Positions 1 to 9,708 of a DNA stretch of 64,000 nucleotides are shown here, in pieces. The notes under the pieces are model-generated. The model saw only the letters and a program-made list of their open reading frames with translations, had not been told where the DNA came from and searched no databases. Every line of letters starts with the position of its first letter. The first letter of the stretch is position 1. Source of the stretch: Fulvitalea axinellae (lineage in GTDB: Bacteria > Bacteroidota > Bacteroidia > Cytophagales > Cyclobacteriaceae); the NCBI RefSeq assembly GCF_036492835.1, contig NZ_AP025315.1, positions 186,001 to 250,000 of the forward strand, written 5' to 3'. Position numbers and translations under genes: made by a program.

Positions 1-2003
1 GAATAATACCCGATATCATCGTTGCCCGACAGGCCGAAGCTGGCCCTGAATTTCAAATCGCTGAGGAAAGTAAGCCCGTTAAGGAAAGGCTCCGAAGAGG
101 CTCTCCAAGCCACGGCGCCCACAGGAAAGTATCCGTAACGCTCCGAGGCGCTGAACTTAGAGCTTCCGTCAACCGAAATACTCAGGTCGGCGTAGTACTT
201 GTCTTTGTAAGAGTAGCCGGCGTTACCGAAAAAGCTGAGCATATTCCAGTCGCCGTTTACGGGATCCAGATTACGCAAGCTTTTGTTACCTCTACCGATC
301 ACGACAAATTCATCTGATGGCGAGTTGATGTCCACGGCGCTTTCCTCTTCGAATTTGTTCATCAACACCCTTAGGCCACCGTTCGCGTTCAGGTGGTGTT
401 TGTTGGCGAAAACCTTATCGTATTTCAGCGACGCTTCACTCAAGATCGAGTAATAATCGCGTTGGGTACTTGACATTACGTTACGGGCGCGTCCGTTATA
501 CTGGCTAACCACTCCCGTTTCCGGAATAAACGAGGCCTCTTTCACGCTGAAAAGGTCCACAAACTCCGAAATCTCCAGGCTAAGGTTGTTAAAGATTTTC
601 TGCGAAGCATAGAAGCCCGCCCTTACCCTGAAGTTGTCGTGTTCGCCCACGGCGTTGTCTACCAACGATACCGGGTTACTCATCCCGAACGCTCCCACCT
701 CATCGTAAAAAGGCATGGTCACACCCTTCTCGCTACGTTTGAAAGGACCGGTAAGCGGTGATTTGAAAATGGCCGCAAGCGTCGGGTTGGTAGTGCCGTT
801 CGAGCCTTCCTCACGCAAATCGGAATCCACCCTCGACATTACTACCCTAGGCTTGATCACCAAAGTCGGCGTCATCTGCACTTTGGCGTTTACCAGAAAG
901 TCAAACGATTCGTAACCCGCATTCTCGATTACGTCCTCATTGCTTTTGTATCCTACAGAGATATTGTAAGAAGCCACATTATCACCGCCCTGAATGTTTA
1001 CAGAGTAGTCGCTTAGAGTACCAGCGCGCTGGGTTAAGTCTTGCCAATCGGTATTATGCGAGTAACGGTGTTTCTCCACGCCCTCAGCCTGATCGATCAG
1101 GAAAGGATAAACCGACTGAAGATATGAGTACGAATAGCCCCTGTTCGAAAGCTGTTCCAAAGCGTAGTTCTGGAAGCTGGTGGCGTCCATAACCAAAGCC
1201 CCCTCAGGCTGGCTTATCACGCCTACGTTGGCGGAAAAGTCTACCCGAGTTTTGTTCGATTCAGTCTCTTTGGTAGTAACCAAGATTACCCCGTTCGATC
1301 CCAAAGCACCGTAATTGGCTCCCACTCCGTCTTTGATTACCGTTACGCGGTCGATATCGCGAATCTGGATATTCGACAACGGGTTATAAGTAAAGCCGTC
1401 GATCGAGGACAATTGCCCTACCCCGGTCTCGAAGATCACGCCGTCAACCACCAACAGCGGGCGCGTATGGGACGAAAGCGTGGACATTCCGCGCAGGCTC
1501 ATCGACGTACCGGAAGCCGAAGTTCCCGAACGCGAAACGGCGTACAGGCCGGGAACCATGCCTTGCAGCGCATTGTCCAAGGTTCCGTATCCGCGTTCCA
1601 TGATCTGGTCGCGGGTCAAGGTTACGGCCGCGCCGGCATATTCCCGGCTGTCCAAGCTACCTCGCGACGTGGCGTGGCGCTTACTGGCGTCGGCGCCACC
1701 CGCCGGCACAAGGTTTACATTTATTACGCTTCGCCCGTTGATGTAAATGGTCCGGGACTCGTAACCCGCGTAGGCGAATTCCAACATCACTTCCGCCTTG
1801 GAGGATACCGGAAGCGAGTACATACCCTCGTCGTCTGTAAAGCCGGAAACGCCGTCGCTTCCGAGCAAGTTCACGACGACACCCTTTAGGGCGCCACCGC
1901 CTTCAGCGTCCCTCACTTGGCCGGTAACCTTGTCCTGAGCATGGACATAACCGCCAAACAAGGGTGCGAACAATAAAATTATATTTACAAAAATGTTCTT
2001 CAT
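1..2003 (-). CDS. SusC/RagA-like TonB-dependent outer-membrane receptor (3' end cut by window)
   Basis: Reading back from an ATG at 2003 gives an open frame to the window edge, about 667 residues without a stop. Residues 1-23 form a signal peptide ending in a HAQ-type site. A CarboxypepD_reg-like beta-sandwich follows (roughly 24-105), then a plug domain (roughly 115-240) with the family signatures LLVVDGV and VTVIKDG, then beta-barrel strands. SusC proteins take oligomeric or peptide ligands across the outer membrane, driven by TonB, and normally pair with a SusD lipoprotein. Its SusD is not in the window and should lie further left. It is the last visible gene of the operon that begins at 11859, 43 bp after the preceding gene. 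The substrate cannot be read from the sequence. Confidence 0.93.
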   Translation of the reverse strand, partial: MKNIFVNIILLFAPLFGGYVHAQDKVTGQVRDAEGGGALKGVVVNLLGSDGVSGFTDDEGMYSLPVSSKAEVMLEFAYAGYESRTIYINGRSVINVNLVPAGGADASKRHATSRGSLDSREYAGAAVTLTRDQIMERGYGTLDNALQGMVPGLYAVSRSGTSASGTSMSLRGMSTLSSHTRPLLVVDGVIFETGVGQLSSIDGFTYNPLSNIQIRDIDRVTVIKDGVGANYGALGSNGVILVTTKETESNKTRVDFSANVGVISQPEGALVMDATSFQNYALEQLSNRGYSYSYLQSVYPFLIDQAEGVEKHRYSHNTDWQDLTQRAGTLSDYSVNIQGGDNVASYNISVGYKSNEDVIENAGYESFDFLVNAKVQMTPTLVIKPRVVMSRVDSDLREEGSNGTTNPTLAAIFKSPLTGPFKRSEKGVTMPFYDEVGAFGMSNPVSLVDNAVGEHDNFRVRAGFYASQKIFNNLSLEISEFVDLFSVKEASFIPETGVVSQYNGRARNVMSSTQRDYYSILSEASLKYDKVFANKHHLNANGGLRVLMNKFEEESAVDINSPSDEFVVIGRGNKSLRNLDPVNGDWNMLSFFGNAGYSYKDKYYADLSISVDGSSKFSASERYGYFPVGAVAWRASSEPFLNGLTFLSDLKFRASFGLSGNDDIGYY

Positions 2004-2046
2004 TCCAAATTGATTTTGAACGAAAATCAAAAAAACACGTACAGTG

Positions 2047-3564
2047 CTATTCCCACCTCGCCGACATTGTGAAATAGTTCAAACTAATTTTGTATTTCCC
2101 GTCGTCGTCCGGTGTATCCACTTCAAAAAGGATGGTGCGATCGCCAAATTCACTGAACATGATTTCTCGGTAAACATCATAAGACCAGTTATATCCAGGG
2201 AGATAGTCCGTGTCCAACACCTCACCGTCGAGGTAGACCTTGGCGCCTGTAGAGTTGTCTTTCAATCCACTAATACTGACATCGAACATTCCCGCAGGAA
2301 CATCCTCCAGGCGATACTGAACGTAGAACTTCTTGTCGGCGCTGAAATTGAAAGCCACTTGCTGGTCTTTTACCGAAACGGAACGCTCGACCTCTTCAAA
2401 CTGGCTTCCATCATCCGGGGTTTCGCCTGAAGAAGGTATTACCGGCGCGTCCGACATCGGATTGTCGAAACCGTAGTACATGAGTTTACTATCGTCGGAA
2501 GCGTCGAAAGCTAAAGGTCTAACCATCACGGGGCCCATGAGCAATTCCAAATTGGCGATGTCATGAACATAACCGTTGCTGAACCTTGTTGGCTCTTCGG
2601 CAAACCATTCTTCCGTCAAGATAATATCACCACCACTCGTTGATACCGTATCTCCTTGCTCAAGTTCCTCAAAGGACTTGTAAAACAGGGTCGAAGCCAT
2701 GATCTTATCGTGTAGCCATTTTCGGTATTCCACGTCATCAGTAAAGTAGTCGGGAAGGTTTTCTTCGGAAGTGTAATAGCGCTTCACCAAGTTATCATAG
2801 GCTTTTTTGTAAGCCTCATCAGAGAGGCGTAACGCTTCAAAACGGCGGGCTTCGTCGTCTATACGTCCATATTTCACCAGATAGACATAATCGTCAACAA
2901 AAACGGAATCGTAAACTGGCATACCGAATTCGTTGACCCCGATCATATCACTGAGCTCTCTTTTGAAAAGCAGAGAATCCTTCAAAACAAACTCACGGAA
3001 CATATCATAACCTTCCACGGGTTTCTCGAAGCCTTCGAAGATGTTTTCCAACGGCTCCAAGTTTTTGTCGAGGAAGTAAATAATCCCGTTCTGACAGATC
3101 AAAGGTTCTGTTTTAGACCTAGCTTCCAGATCGAAAAGTAGTCCGCCGTGGTCCTTGTCCACCCAAATCTCTTTGTTTTTGTAAAGAGACTTCAAGTTTC
3201 GCCTGATGAACTTTCCTGTTTCGTCATCCACATTGAAATAAAAATCATAAAGAAGCGTGCCTCCGATATGGTATTTCAACAGACTGTCAACAGGCATCTC
3301 CGACTCGTCCCAGGCCGTGATGGCCTCCTTGGGAGGCAACATAACGGTAACGGGCCTGGAACCGGAAACGGAATCCATATAGCCCGTACGCTTCAGGAAA
3401 TCGGCGAAAAAAGCGTAGTCCCCTTTCGACGCTATGTATTCGCCAACCGTCATGTCTTTAACTTCGGAACTGCCTTGGTCCAGAAAATGATCGTCACGAT
3501 CGTCACATGCGCACATCATTGAAACCAGCGCGCCGGCCAATACCATGGTCCAGATATATTTCAT
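2047..3564 (-). CDS. Fasciclin (FAS1)-like surface lipoprotein
   Basis: A 505-residue lipoprotein. The leader MKYIWTMVLAGALVSMMCAC contains a lipobox-like MCAC, and acidic residues follow the cysteine, as is common for surface-exposed Bacteroidota lipoproteins. Residues about 38-160 resemble a FAS1 fold: a short helix, a hydrophobic VTVMLPPKEAI segment, and later an NGIIYFLDKNLEP segment. The C-terminal 110 residues look like a beta-sandwich, possibly carbohydrate- or ligand-binding. It lies 7 bp downstream of another FAS1 lipoprotein in the same operon. FAS1 domains usually mediate adhesion; next to SusC/SusD it may be an accessory surface-binding protein. The domain call rests on pattern recognition only. 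Confidence 0.75.
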   Translation of the reverse strand: MKYIWTMVLAGALVSMMCACDDRDDHFLDQGSSEVKDMTVGEYIASKGDYAFFADFLKRTGYMDSVSGSRPVTVMLPPKEAITAWDESEMPVDSLLKYHIGGTLLYDFYFNVDDETGKFIRRNLKSLYKNKEIWVDKDHGGLLFDLEARSKTEPLICQNGIIYFLDKNLEPLENIFEGFEKPVEGYDMFREFVLKDSLLFKRELSDMIGVNEFGMPVYDSVFVDDYVYLVKYGRIDDEARRFEALRLSDEAYKKAYDNLVKRYYTSEENLPDYFTDDVEYRKWLHDKIMASTLFYKSFEELEQGDTVSTSGGDIILTEEWFAEEPTRFSNGYVHDIANLELLMGPVMVRPLAFDASDDSKLMYYGFDNPMSDAPVIPSSGETPDDGSQFEEVERSVSVKDQQVAFNFSADKKFYVQYRLEDVPAGMFDVSISGLKDNSTGAKVYLDGEVLDTDYLPGYNWSYDVYREIMFSEFGDRTILFEVDTPDDDGKYKISLNYFTMSARWE

Positions 3565-3571
3565 GATCTGT

Positions 3572-5065
3572 TTAGTTTACCGGTTTGAAAATAAAGCAGT
3601 CCAGCAACAAGCCCGAACCCGTAATGGCCTCGAAACGAATTACATGCGAACCGTTTTCCTTAAAAGTATAGATGCCCATAAAGTGCGACTGGACACCCGT
3701 CTTGGCCGGTTTTTCGCCTTTTATTCCATCAATGGAGGTAATGAAGGTTCCCTTGTTTCCGTTTTCGGCAAACTTGGCATAAACCTTATATTTTCCTTTA
3801 ACGATAGGCTTGGTTGTGTATTCGAACCAACCGTAGCGTGCATCCCAACAGGCCACAAAGTCGTTGTCGTAACCGCCACTGCCCAGCTGGTATTTGAAGC
3901 GGATATAGCCCAAACCTTTCCAACGGCCGATCTCGTCGGCGGAGAAGTATGTGTGGTTGATGTTGTTCTTGTTGTATTTCAAAATTTCCGGAACGTCATC
4001 AACGTCATCGTAAAATTCCCTCGGGGTGGGCTGGAACACATAGTGGATTTTCTCCAAATCATGAATCACGGCGTTTCTGGCCTGAAGGTCCATTTTGTAA
4101 ACATTCAGGTAGTTCGACTCTTCCAAGATATTATCAAGGAAATCGTAATGCGGATTCACGAAGAACTTCTCCAACGGGTTCACTTCCACCATCGTCTTGC
4201 TAAGAGTCATATACATCTCGGCCTTGAGGCGGTTGGAGTACAGCTTTCTGGTAAGCACGTGGTTTCCGACAAACTGATTAAGTGCGTTTTCCGGATTCGT
4301 ATAGTCGTCCGCCGCACCCAGTTTAACGATCAAATCCTCAACTGTTTGGATTCCGTCAGCTATATATACTTCATCAGGTTCAGCAAATATTGTGTAACTG
4401 GTCAGCTTTCCGTCTTCGTCCTGAAAAGAATCTAGTTTGGTATCGTAGCCTGTCAATTCCACCGCTTGCGCCAAGATTCCGAATCGCTGAGCCTTTTTCA
4501 GAGTTGTGAAGCCTCCGTCTACGATAGGCGATACTGGCATGTCTACTACGTGCAACACACCGTTTGAGCACTCATAATCGCGATCGACGATCTGTGAAGT
4601 CTGGTTAAGCATCATGGTATTGAAACCGCCGTCGCCAAACATTACCGTCAGGTAGTTGCCGTTGAGCGTTGTGTCGGCCATCGGACCTTGGTCCATGGCG
4701 TAGCTTTCGTACTGCGACATCACGATATGGTTTTTTACCAAACGGTTTATCTTTTCCTTCTCCATACCAGTGGCGCTCGAATGGCCTTGGTCAGCCAGGT
4801 ATTTGAGCACGCCTTCGTTTTCGCAAGCTAGGACAGTATACTTTCCCCTTGCTCCCAGAAGTCCCTCATAGTCGGATTGCGCAATCACTTTGAGCCATTC
4901 CTCAAAGCGACCTTCCTCATCACGCTCCATCAGTTGCAGGGCCGTATAGTATTCCGGTTCGGTATAGGCCCCTTTGTCGGTATCACAAGCCCAAAAAGAG
5001 GCCAGACAGAAAAACGACAAGACGAGAAGCAGAGAATAACGCACTTGTATTTTATTATTCTTCAT
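3572..5065 (-). CDS. Fasciclin (FAS1)-domain surface lipoprotein
   Basis: A 497-residue lipoprotein read from the ATG at 5065, which has GGAG six bases upstream. An upstream in-frame start would run into the SusD gene and bury the signal peptide, so it was not used. The leader ends in SFWACD, a lipobox. Residues about 30-180 look like a FAS1 module (KYTVLACENEGV, a conserved NH-x-V helix, then NGVLHVVDMP). A second FAS1-like module (roughly 185-330) contains YTIFAEPDEV. The C-terminal 150 residues form a beta-rich domain resembling the one in the next gene. It sits between SusD (10 bp upstream) and that gene, so it is probably co-expressed and part of the same surface complex. Confidence 0.8.
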   Translation of the reverse strand: MKNNKIQVRYSLLLVLSFFCLASFWACDTDKGAYTEPEYYTALQLMERDEEGRFEEWLKVIAQSDYEGLLGARGKYTVLACENEGVLKYLADQGHSSATGMEKEKINRLVKNHIVMSQYESYAMDQGPMADTTLNGNYLTVMFGDGGFNTMMLNQTSQIVDRDYECSNGVLHVVDMPVSPIVDGGFTTLKKAQRFGILAQAVELTGYDTKLDSFQDEDGKLTSYTIFAEPDEVYIADGIQTVEDLIVKLGAADDYTNPENALNQFVGNHVLTRKLYSNRLKAEMYMTLSKTMVEVNPLEKFFVNPHYDFLDNILEESNYLNVYKMDLQARNAVIHDLEKIHYVFQPTPREFYDDVDDVPEILKYNKNNINHTYFSADEIGRWKGLGYIRFKYQLGSGGYDNDFVACWDARYGWFEYTTKPIVKGKYKVYAKFAENGNKGTFITSIDGIKGEKPAKTGVQSHFMGIYTFKENGSHVIRFEAITGSGLLLDCFIFKPVN

Positions 5066-5075
5066 AGTCTCCAAA

Positions 5076-6503
5076 TTAATCGTAATAAGGGTTTTGCGTA
5101 AGGTTCGGGTTGCTGAGCAACTCATCTCTGTGGATAGGCATATAGTGGCTCATCGGGTCCGTCAGCAAACTTCTCCATTTGGGTACCGAACCCGGATCCA
5201 CCCCTTTGGTCATCAGGTCGATAAGCTTCTCTTTCCTCTGGTAGTTGTTGCGCTTGGCCATCCGCAAGAGGTCGAACCAACGTTTGCCTTCGAAAGCCAG
5301 TTCCATTCCGCGCTCTTCGAGGATAATGTCTTCGGCCACCTCACGGTTGCTTGGGATCACACGCACATCAAGCTCGGCGCGTTCGCGAATTTCTTCCAAG
5401 ATCAATTGCGCTTCGAAATACTGATCTTTCTGCACCAAAGCTTCGGCTTTCATTAATAACACTTCCGCGTAACGGTATACAATCCAGTTAGCGTCCTCGA
5501 CATTACTGACCAACAAGGGTTTTACAATTGTGTAATTGTCTTCCCCCTCACGGAGTATCAAAGTGTTTATCTTCCGGATATCCCTGTCAGTGAAAAGTTC
5601 GCCCACTTCTGTGGATGCCGACAAAACCTCCGCACCATCTTTAATAAACACGTTTTTCAAAGGGCTCTTCTCTCCACGGGCCACATCATAAGGCAACTCG
5701 AAAATACTCTCGATGGTATTACCTTCGGCGAAAATATCCCTCCAGAATTCTACAAGAACATAATCCGATCGGTTGATAATCTTGTCGCACTTTTCAATAC
5801 ACTTGTCATAATCCTCCATCCAAAGGTAGACATCAGCCAACAGAGCCTGTACTGCGGCTTGCGTAGCGAAACCTCTGTTCAGGTCAGGGTCGGCGTATCG
5901 TCTGGGAATATAGCGCTCGGCCCATTCAAGGTCAGTTACAATTTGGGCCAAGACTTCCTCCTCAGTGCTCTTGGGCAAAACTACGTTTACGTCATCCGTA
6001 TCAGTAGGCTCCAACTGTAAAGGCACGTCCTTAAAGGTTCTTACCAAATAGAAATAACTCAGCGAACGGAGAAAATACGCTTCGCTCAGATAGGCGTTAA
6101 GTTCCTTTTTTCCCAGTGTGAGATCCGAAGATCTTACTCCGGGAGCGTACTTAATTACATTATTGGCATAGTTAATCACTTTGTAGATCCCACCCCATTT
6201 ACTCAGGGAATTATTATCCAAGATCTCAAGTCTTAACACTCGTTCGTAGTCCAAATAGTCCCCGTGATTGGAGGCGCCATCCACCACAAAATCCCCACGC
6301 AAATCACCCCACAAAAAAAGGGTATTGACCTGCCCTCTCAATTGCGAATAGCACTGATTAAGGGCCAATCTGATATCTTTTTCAGATTTCCAATAGTCCT
6401 CCAAAGTAATGTCGTTCTGGGGCTCTACCTCAAGCCAAGCTCCGCACGAAGAAGCCGAAACCGAAACCAGAACCGCTATAAATAGCCTAAAAATTGTTTT
6501 CAT
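5076..6503 (-). CDS. SusD/RagB-family nutrient-binding lipoprotein
   Basis: A 475-residue lipoprotein. The signal peptide ends in SASSCG, and the mature N-terminus starts LEVEPQNDIT, typical of SusD. The helical TPR-like body contains AYFLRSLSYFYLVRTFKDVPL, and the C-terminal region has the family-typical ERGMELAFEGKRWFDLLRM. It ends in NPNLTQNPYYD, the usual SusD tail. SusD caps the SusC barrel and binds the substrate at the cell surface. It follows its SusC by only 3 bp, so the two are a translationally linked pair. Length is normal to slightly short for the family. Confidence 0.95.
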   Translation of the reverse strand: MKTIFRLFIAVLVSVSASSCGAWLEVEPQNDITLEDYWKSEKDIRLALNQCYSQLRGQVNTLFLWGDLRGDFVVDGASNHGDYLDYERVLRLEILDNNSLSKWGGIYKVINYANNVIKYAPGVRSSDLTLGKKELNAYLSEAYFLRSLSYFYLVRTFKDVPLQLEPTDTDDVNVVLPKSTEEEVLAQIVTDLEWAERYIPRRYADPDLNRGFATQAAVQALLADVYLWMEDYDKCIEKCDKIINRSDYVLVEFWRDIFAEGNTIESIFELPYDVARGEKSPLKNVFIKDGAEVLSASTEVGELFTDRDIRKINTLILREGEDNYTIVKPLLVSNVEDANWIVYRYAEVLLMKAEALVQKDQYFEAQLILEEIRERAELDVRVIPSNREVAEDIILEERGMELAFEGKRWFDLLRMAKRNNYQRKEKLIDLMTKGVDPGSVPKWRSLLTDPMSHYMPIHRDELLSNPNLTQNPYYD

Positions 6504-6506
6504 AAT

Positions 6507-9500
6507 CTAGAAGGTTGCGGTGAGCCCGAAAGTAAAACTTCTACTTGGCGGGGTGGTCGATTTATCTATACCGAATGCATAAACACCTGACCCCAACGGC
6601 ACTTCAGGATCCTGTCCCGTATAGTCAGTGAAAGTGGCCAAGTTCCGGATGGTAGCGTAGAGGGAAAGGTTATCCATTCGGTAACGCTTCAACATCTTTT
6701 TGGGGAAGCTATAGTTCACCGAAAGCGTTTTCCAACGAAGGTATGATCCATCTTCAACGAAACGGTCAGAACCGAGCCAATTGAAACCTAGGCCCTGTAC
6801 CGCCCGAGGGATTTCGGTCTCGTCTCCTTCGTATCTCCACCTATTCATCGTCGCCGTACTTTGGTTCTCTTTCCCGTACATGTTTTCGGCATACATTCGG
6901 GCTTCGTTTACGATTTCCTGGCCCAGTCTGAAATGGAAATTAGAACTTACAGTAAGGTTTTTATAAGTAACACGGAAACCAAAGCCACCCGTAAGATCAG
7001 GATTACTTGAGCCAAGGTATACCACATCGTTTTCACTTATCTCGCCATCGAAGTTCCTGTCGGCATAGATAGCGTCGCCTCCCTGAAATTCATAGTTGTT
7101 GCCCCCGCCCATAATCATGCGCATCGGCTGGCCAGTAAGCTGGTCTATCACCACTTCGCCGTTTCTGTCGTACACCAAAGCGTTCTCTGTTCTAGTATAC
7201 ACACCACGGTAGTTATATCCATAAAAACCGCCGATGGGGTCGCCGATCACTACTTTTGTAGCGTACTGCCCGTTTTTGTGCATGTCTCCTTTTTCCAAAC
7301 TGAAAGTCTCAGGCACATCGTCAACCTCGTTCAAGTTTCTGGAAACATTCATCGAAACGCGTACTGTCCAGTCTTTTGTCTTGTATGGCACTGTGTTGAC
7401 CGCCAGCTCGATACCCTTGTTGGTCATACCACCAGCATTCTGCTTAATTACGCTGAAACCCGAAGACGTAGGCATAGCCAAATCCCAAATCAAATCCGTG
7501 GACTTTTTCTCATAAACATCGAAATCCATGTAGAAACGCCCCTCGAACAACGACATCTCGAAACCAAGGTCAAATTGCGTAACCCTTTCCCATTTGAGGT
7601 TATTAAGCTTGACGTTATTCGGGTAAACTGTCCCTTGGCCGTTATAGCTAGAACCTGTTTTATAGATCGAATAATGGCTATCTCCTTTCGGGGCGCGACC
7701 ATTCACGCCGAAAGTTCCCCTGACCTTCAAGTCATCGATCCAAGTATATTTCTCCATGAATGATTCAGAAGAAATTCTCCATCCAAAACCGCCAAACGGA
7801 AACGCCCCCCACTTGGTATTGTCCCCGAAATTGGAACTGGCGTCGAACCTAACTCCAAAGTCTGCCATATAACGATCGTTCCACTTATAAAAAGCCCGCC
7901 CAAGAGCCGCCATTTCACGCTCAAGTCCAGTTCCTCCCTTGAGCGCACTTAGCTCACTACCCACTCCAGGATCATCGAAACTGCCGGATGGCAAGCCTCC
8001 CGAAGCAGACTCGAAGAAGTTGGTTCTACGGTCGGAGGTGGACCACTGGCCCATCACTGACGCGTCATGCCCCTCGGCAAGTTTAGGATAGTAAAAAAGT
8101 TGCGTAAGAGTTTGGGATCTAAAGCTTTCGCTCACTTTTTCCGAAGACATATTGGTCGCCTTATCGTTCCATTCTTTGCTTGAAGCAGCCAAAGGCAGAA
8201 AGGAATTCTCCCTATATTTACCTAGGTCAAACGTAATGTTCGACTTAAGGAGTAACTGCTCCGTAATGGAATACTGTAACCTAAAGGTAGAACGAAGAAT
8301 GTTGTTAATCGAGCTTCGTGTAGCCTCGTTGATCAAAGCCACAGGGTTGTCCGACTTATAATAGGCATCCGGACGGGCGTCCAAAAAATACTGCCCGGTC
8401 GGATTGCCCAGTGAATCCATATCGTAGATGCTCTGGTTTGGCATCTTGAGTCTGGCAATTTTCCTTGTGTCCTTGTTATACAGTTTATCATTATCCTCCC
8501 TTGAGTAAGAGAAATCAGAACTGATTCTCAATCGGGTAGAAACGTCAAAGTCAAGGTTAGCGCGAAACGACAAACGATCATAGCTTGTGTTTTTAGTGGT
8601 ACCGTCCTGAGAATAATAGGTGGTCGAGACATTGTATTTCGCTTTGTCTCCACCACCCCTGATCGATACGCTATGCTCTTGGTTACCCGCATTTTGGGTA
8701 ATTTCGTCTAACCAATCCGTCTCTTGAGAATAGAGGTGATACAGTTCCCAATCCTGGTCATAATTCAGCTCGTTAACGTTACTGTGCGAACTTTTCCCTT
8801 CCTTATTGAACAGCGCCTGCTTCTGGAGCGTAACATAATCTCCAGCGTTCAGCATTGGAATCGGATCTGGCTGTACGTCGTAGAAAAATTTGTAATTGTA
8901 ACGAACCTTCGGCTTTGACTTACGTCCCCTCTTGGTTGTAATCTCGATAATGCCGTTTGCTGCTTTTGCCCCCCAAACAGCGGCAGACTGAGCATCCTTA
9001 CTGATTTGAATATCCGCTATATCTTCAGGGGAAATTGAGAGAAGCTGGCTATAATCTTCCGAATCCGCGGAGTTAAAGTCGAAACCGTCATTTACATCCA
9101 CCTCAAACGGCATTCCGTCGAGAATAATCAAGGGCTCTCGATCACCGGTAATAGTAGCCGTACCACGGATCCTGATCTGCATACCCGCTCCAGGATCACC
9201 GGAAAGGGCAGTGATATCCACACCGCTGACTTGTCCCTGAAGCATCTCGTCCACAGAAGCTACACCCATTTGCTCAAGATCGTCGATCTTAATACTAGTC
9301 ACCGCCGAAACCTTGTCACGCATCTGGATAAAACCATCGCTTGTATAACGGGCTTCCTGTACCACAACCGTTTCAAGTTGCTGACTATCATCTTCCATCT
9401 GAACATCAACAGCGCTTCTGCCATTGACAGTGATCATCTGGTCTTTATACCCCACGAAGGTTACCTTGATACGGGCGTTTTCCTCCGCCAACTTGATCAT

Positions 9501-9698
9501 ATAGAATCCGTTAATGTCGGTTACCACACCGTGCAAATAGCGCTCTTCCTGATCCACCTCAACTATAGTGGCTCCTGGGAGCGCCTCTCCCGTCTGTTTA
9601 TCTTTAATATAGCCTTGCAGTACGGTATTCTTCTGGGCCCAAGCTGTTGTTAGAGCCAAAAAGAACATAGTAGCGCAAAGCGCTAAAAACTTTCTCAT
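6507..9698 (-). CDS. SusC/RagA-family TonB-linked outer-membrane transporter
   Basis: A 1063-residue receptor. The signal peptide (1-21) ends in TAWAQ. A CarboxypepD_reg-like domain (about 24-108) precedes a plug (about 115-235) with LIILDGMPFEVD and a conserved KDAQSAAVWGAKAANG motif, then a long 22-strand-type barrel. The last residue is Phe (FGLTATF), the usual outer-membrane insertion signal, which supports the stop position. No STN domain is present, so direct FecR/sigma signalling is not expected. It lies 10 bp downstream of a multi-FAS1 lipoprotein and 3 bp upstream of SusD, inside one operon. The substrate is unknown; no polysaccharide-degrading enzyme is encoded nearby. Confidence 0.96.
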   Translation of the reverse strand: MRKFLALCATMFFLALTTAWAQKNTVLQGYIKDKQTGEALPGATIVEVDQEERYLHGVVTDINGFYMIKLAEENARIKVTFVGYKDQMITVNGRSAVDVQMEDDSQQLETVVVQEARYTSDGFIQMRDKVSAVTSIKIDDLEQMGVASVDEMLQGQVSGVDITALSGDPGAGMQIRIRGTATITGDREPLIILDGMPFEVDVNDGFDFNSADSEDYSQLLSISPEDIADIQISKDAQSAAVWGAKAANGIIEITTKRGRKSKPKVRYNYKFFYDVQPDPIPMLNAGDYVTLQKQALFNKEGKSSHSNVNELNYDQDWELYHLYSQETDWLDEITQNAGNQEHSVSIRGGGDKAKYNVSTTYYSQDGTTKNTSYDRLSFRANLDFDVSTRLRISSDFSYSREDNDKLYNKDTRKIARLKMPNQSIYDMDSLGNPTGQYFLDARPDAYYKSDNPVALINEATRSSINNILRSTFRLQYSITEQLLLKSNITFDLGKYRENSFLPLAASSKEWNDKATNMSSEKVSESFRSQTLTQLFYYPKLAEGHDASVMGQWSTSDRRTNFFESASGGLPSGSFDDPGVGSELSALKGGTGLEREMAALGRAFYKWNDRYMADFGVRFDASSNFGDNTKWGAFPFGGFGWRISSESFMEKYTWIDDLKVRGTFGVNGRAPKGDSHYSIYKTGSSYNGQGTVYPNNVKLNNLKWERVTQFDLGFEMSLFEGRFYMDFDVYEKKSTDLIWDLAMPTSSGFSVIKQNAGGMTNKGIELAVNTVPYKTKDWTVRVSMNVSRNLNEVDDVPETFSLEKGDMHKNGQYATKVVIGDPIGGFYGYNYRGVYTRTENALVYDRNGEVVIDQLTGQPMRMIMGGGNNYEFQGGDAIYADRNFDGEISENDVVYLGSSNPDLTGGFGFRVTYKNLTVSSNFHFRLGQEIVNEARMYAENMYGKENQSTATMNRWRYEGDETEIPRAVQGLGFNWLGSDRFVEDGSYLRWKTLSVNYSFPKKMLKRYRMDNLSLYATIRNLATFTDYTGQDPEVPLGSGVYAFGIDKSTTPPSRSFTFGLTATF

Positions 9699-9708
9699 CT
9701 ATAAAAAA

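Noticed and set aside
3545-4435. 296-codon plus-strand frame opposite the fasciclin genes
   Set aside because: Antisense shadow of two well-supported minus-strand genes.
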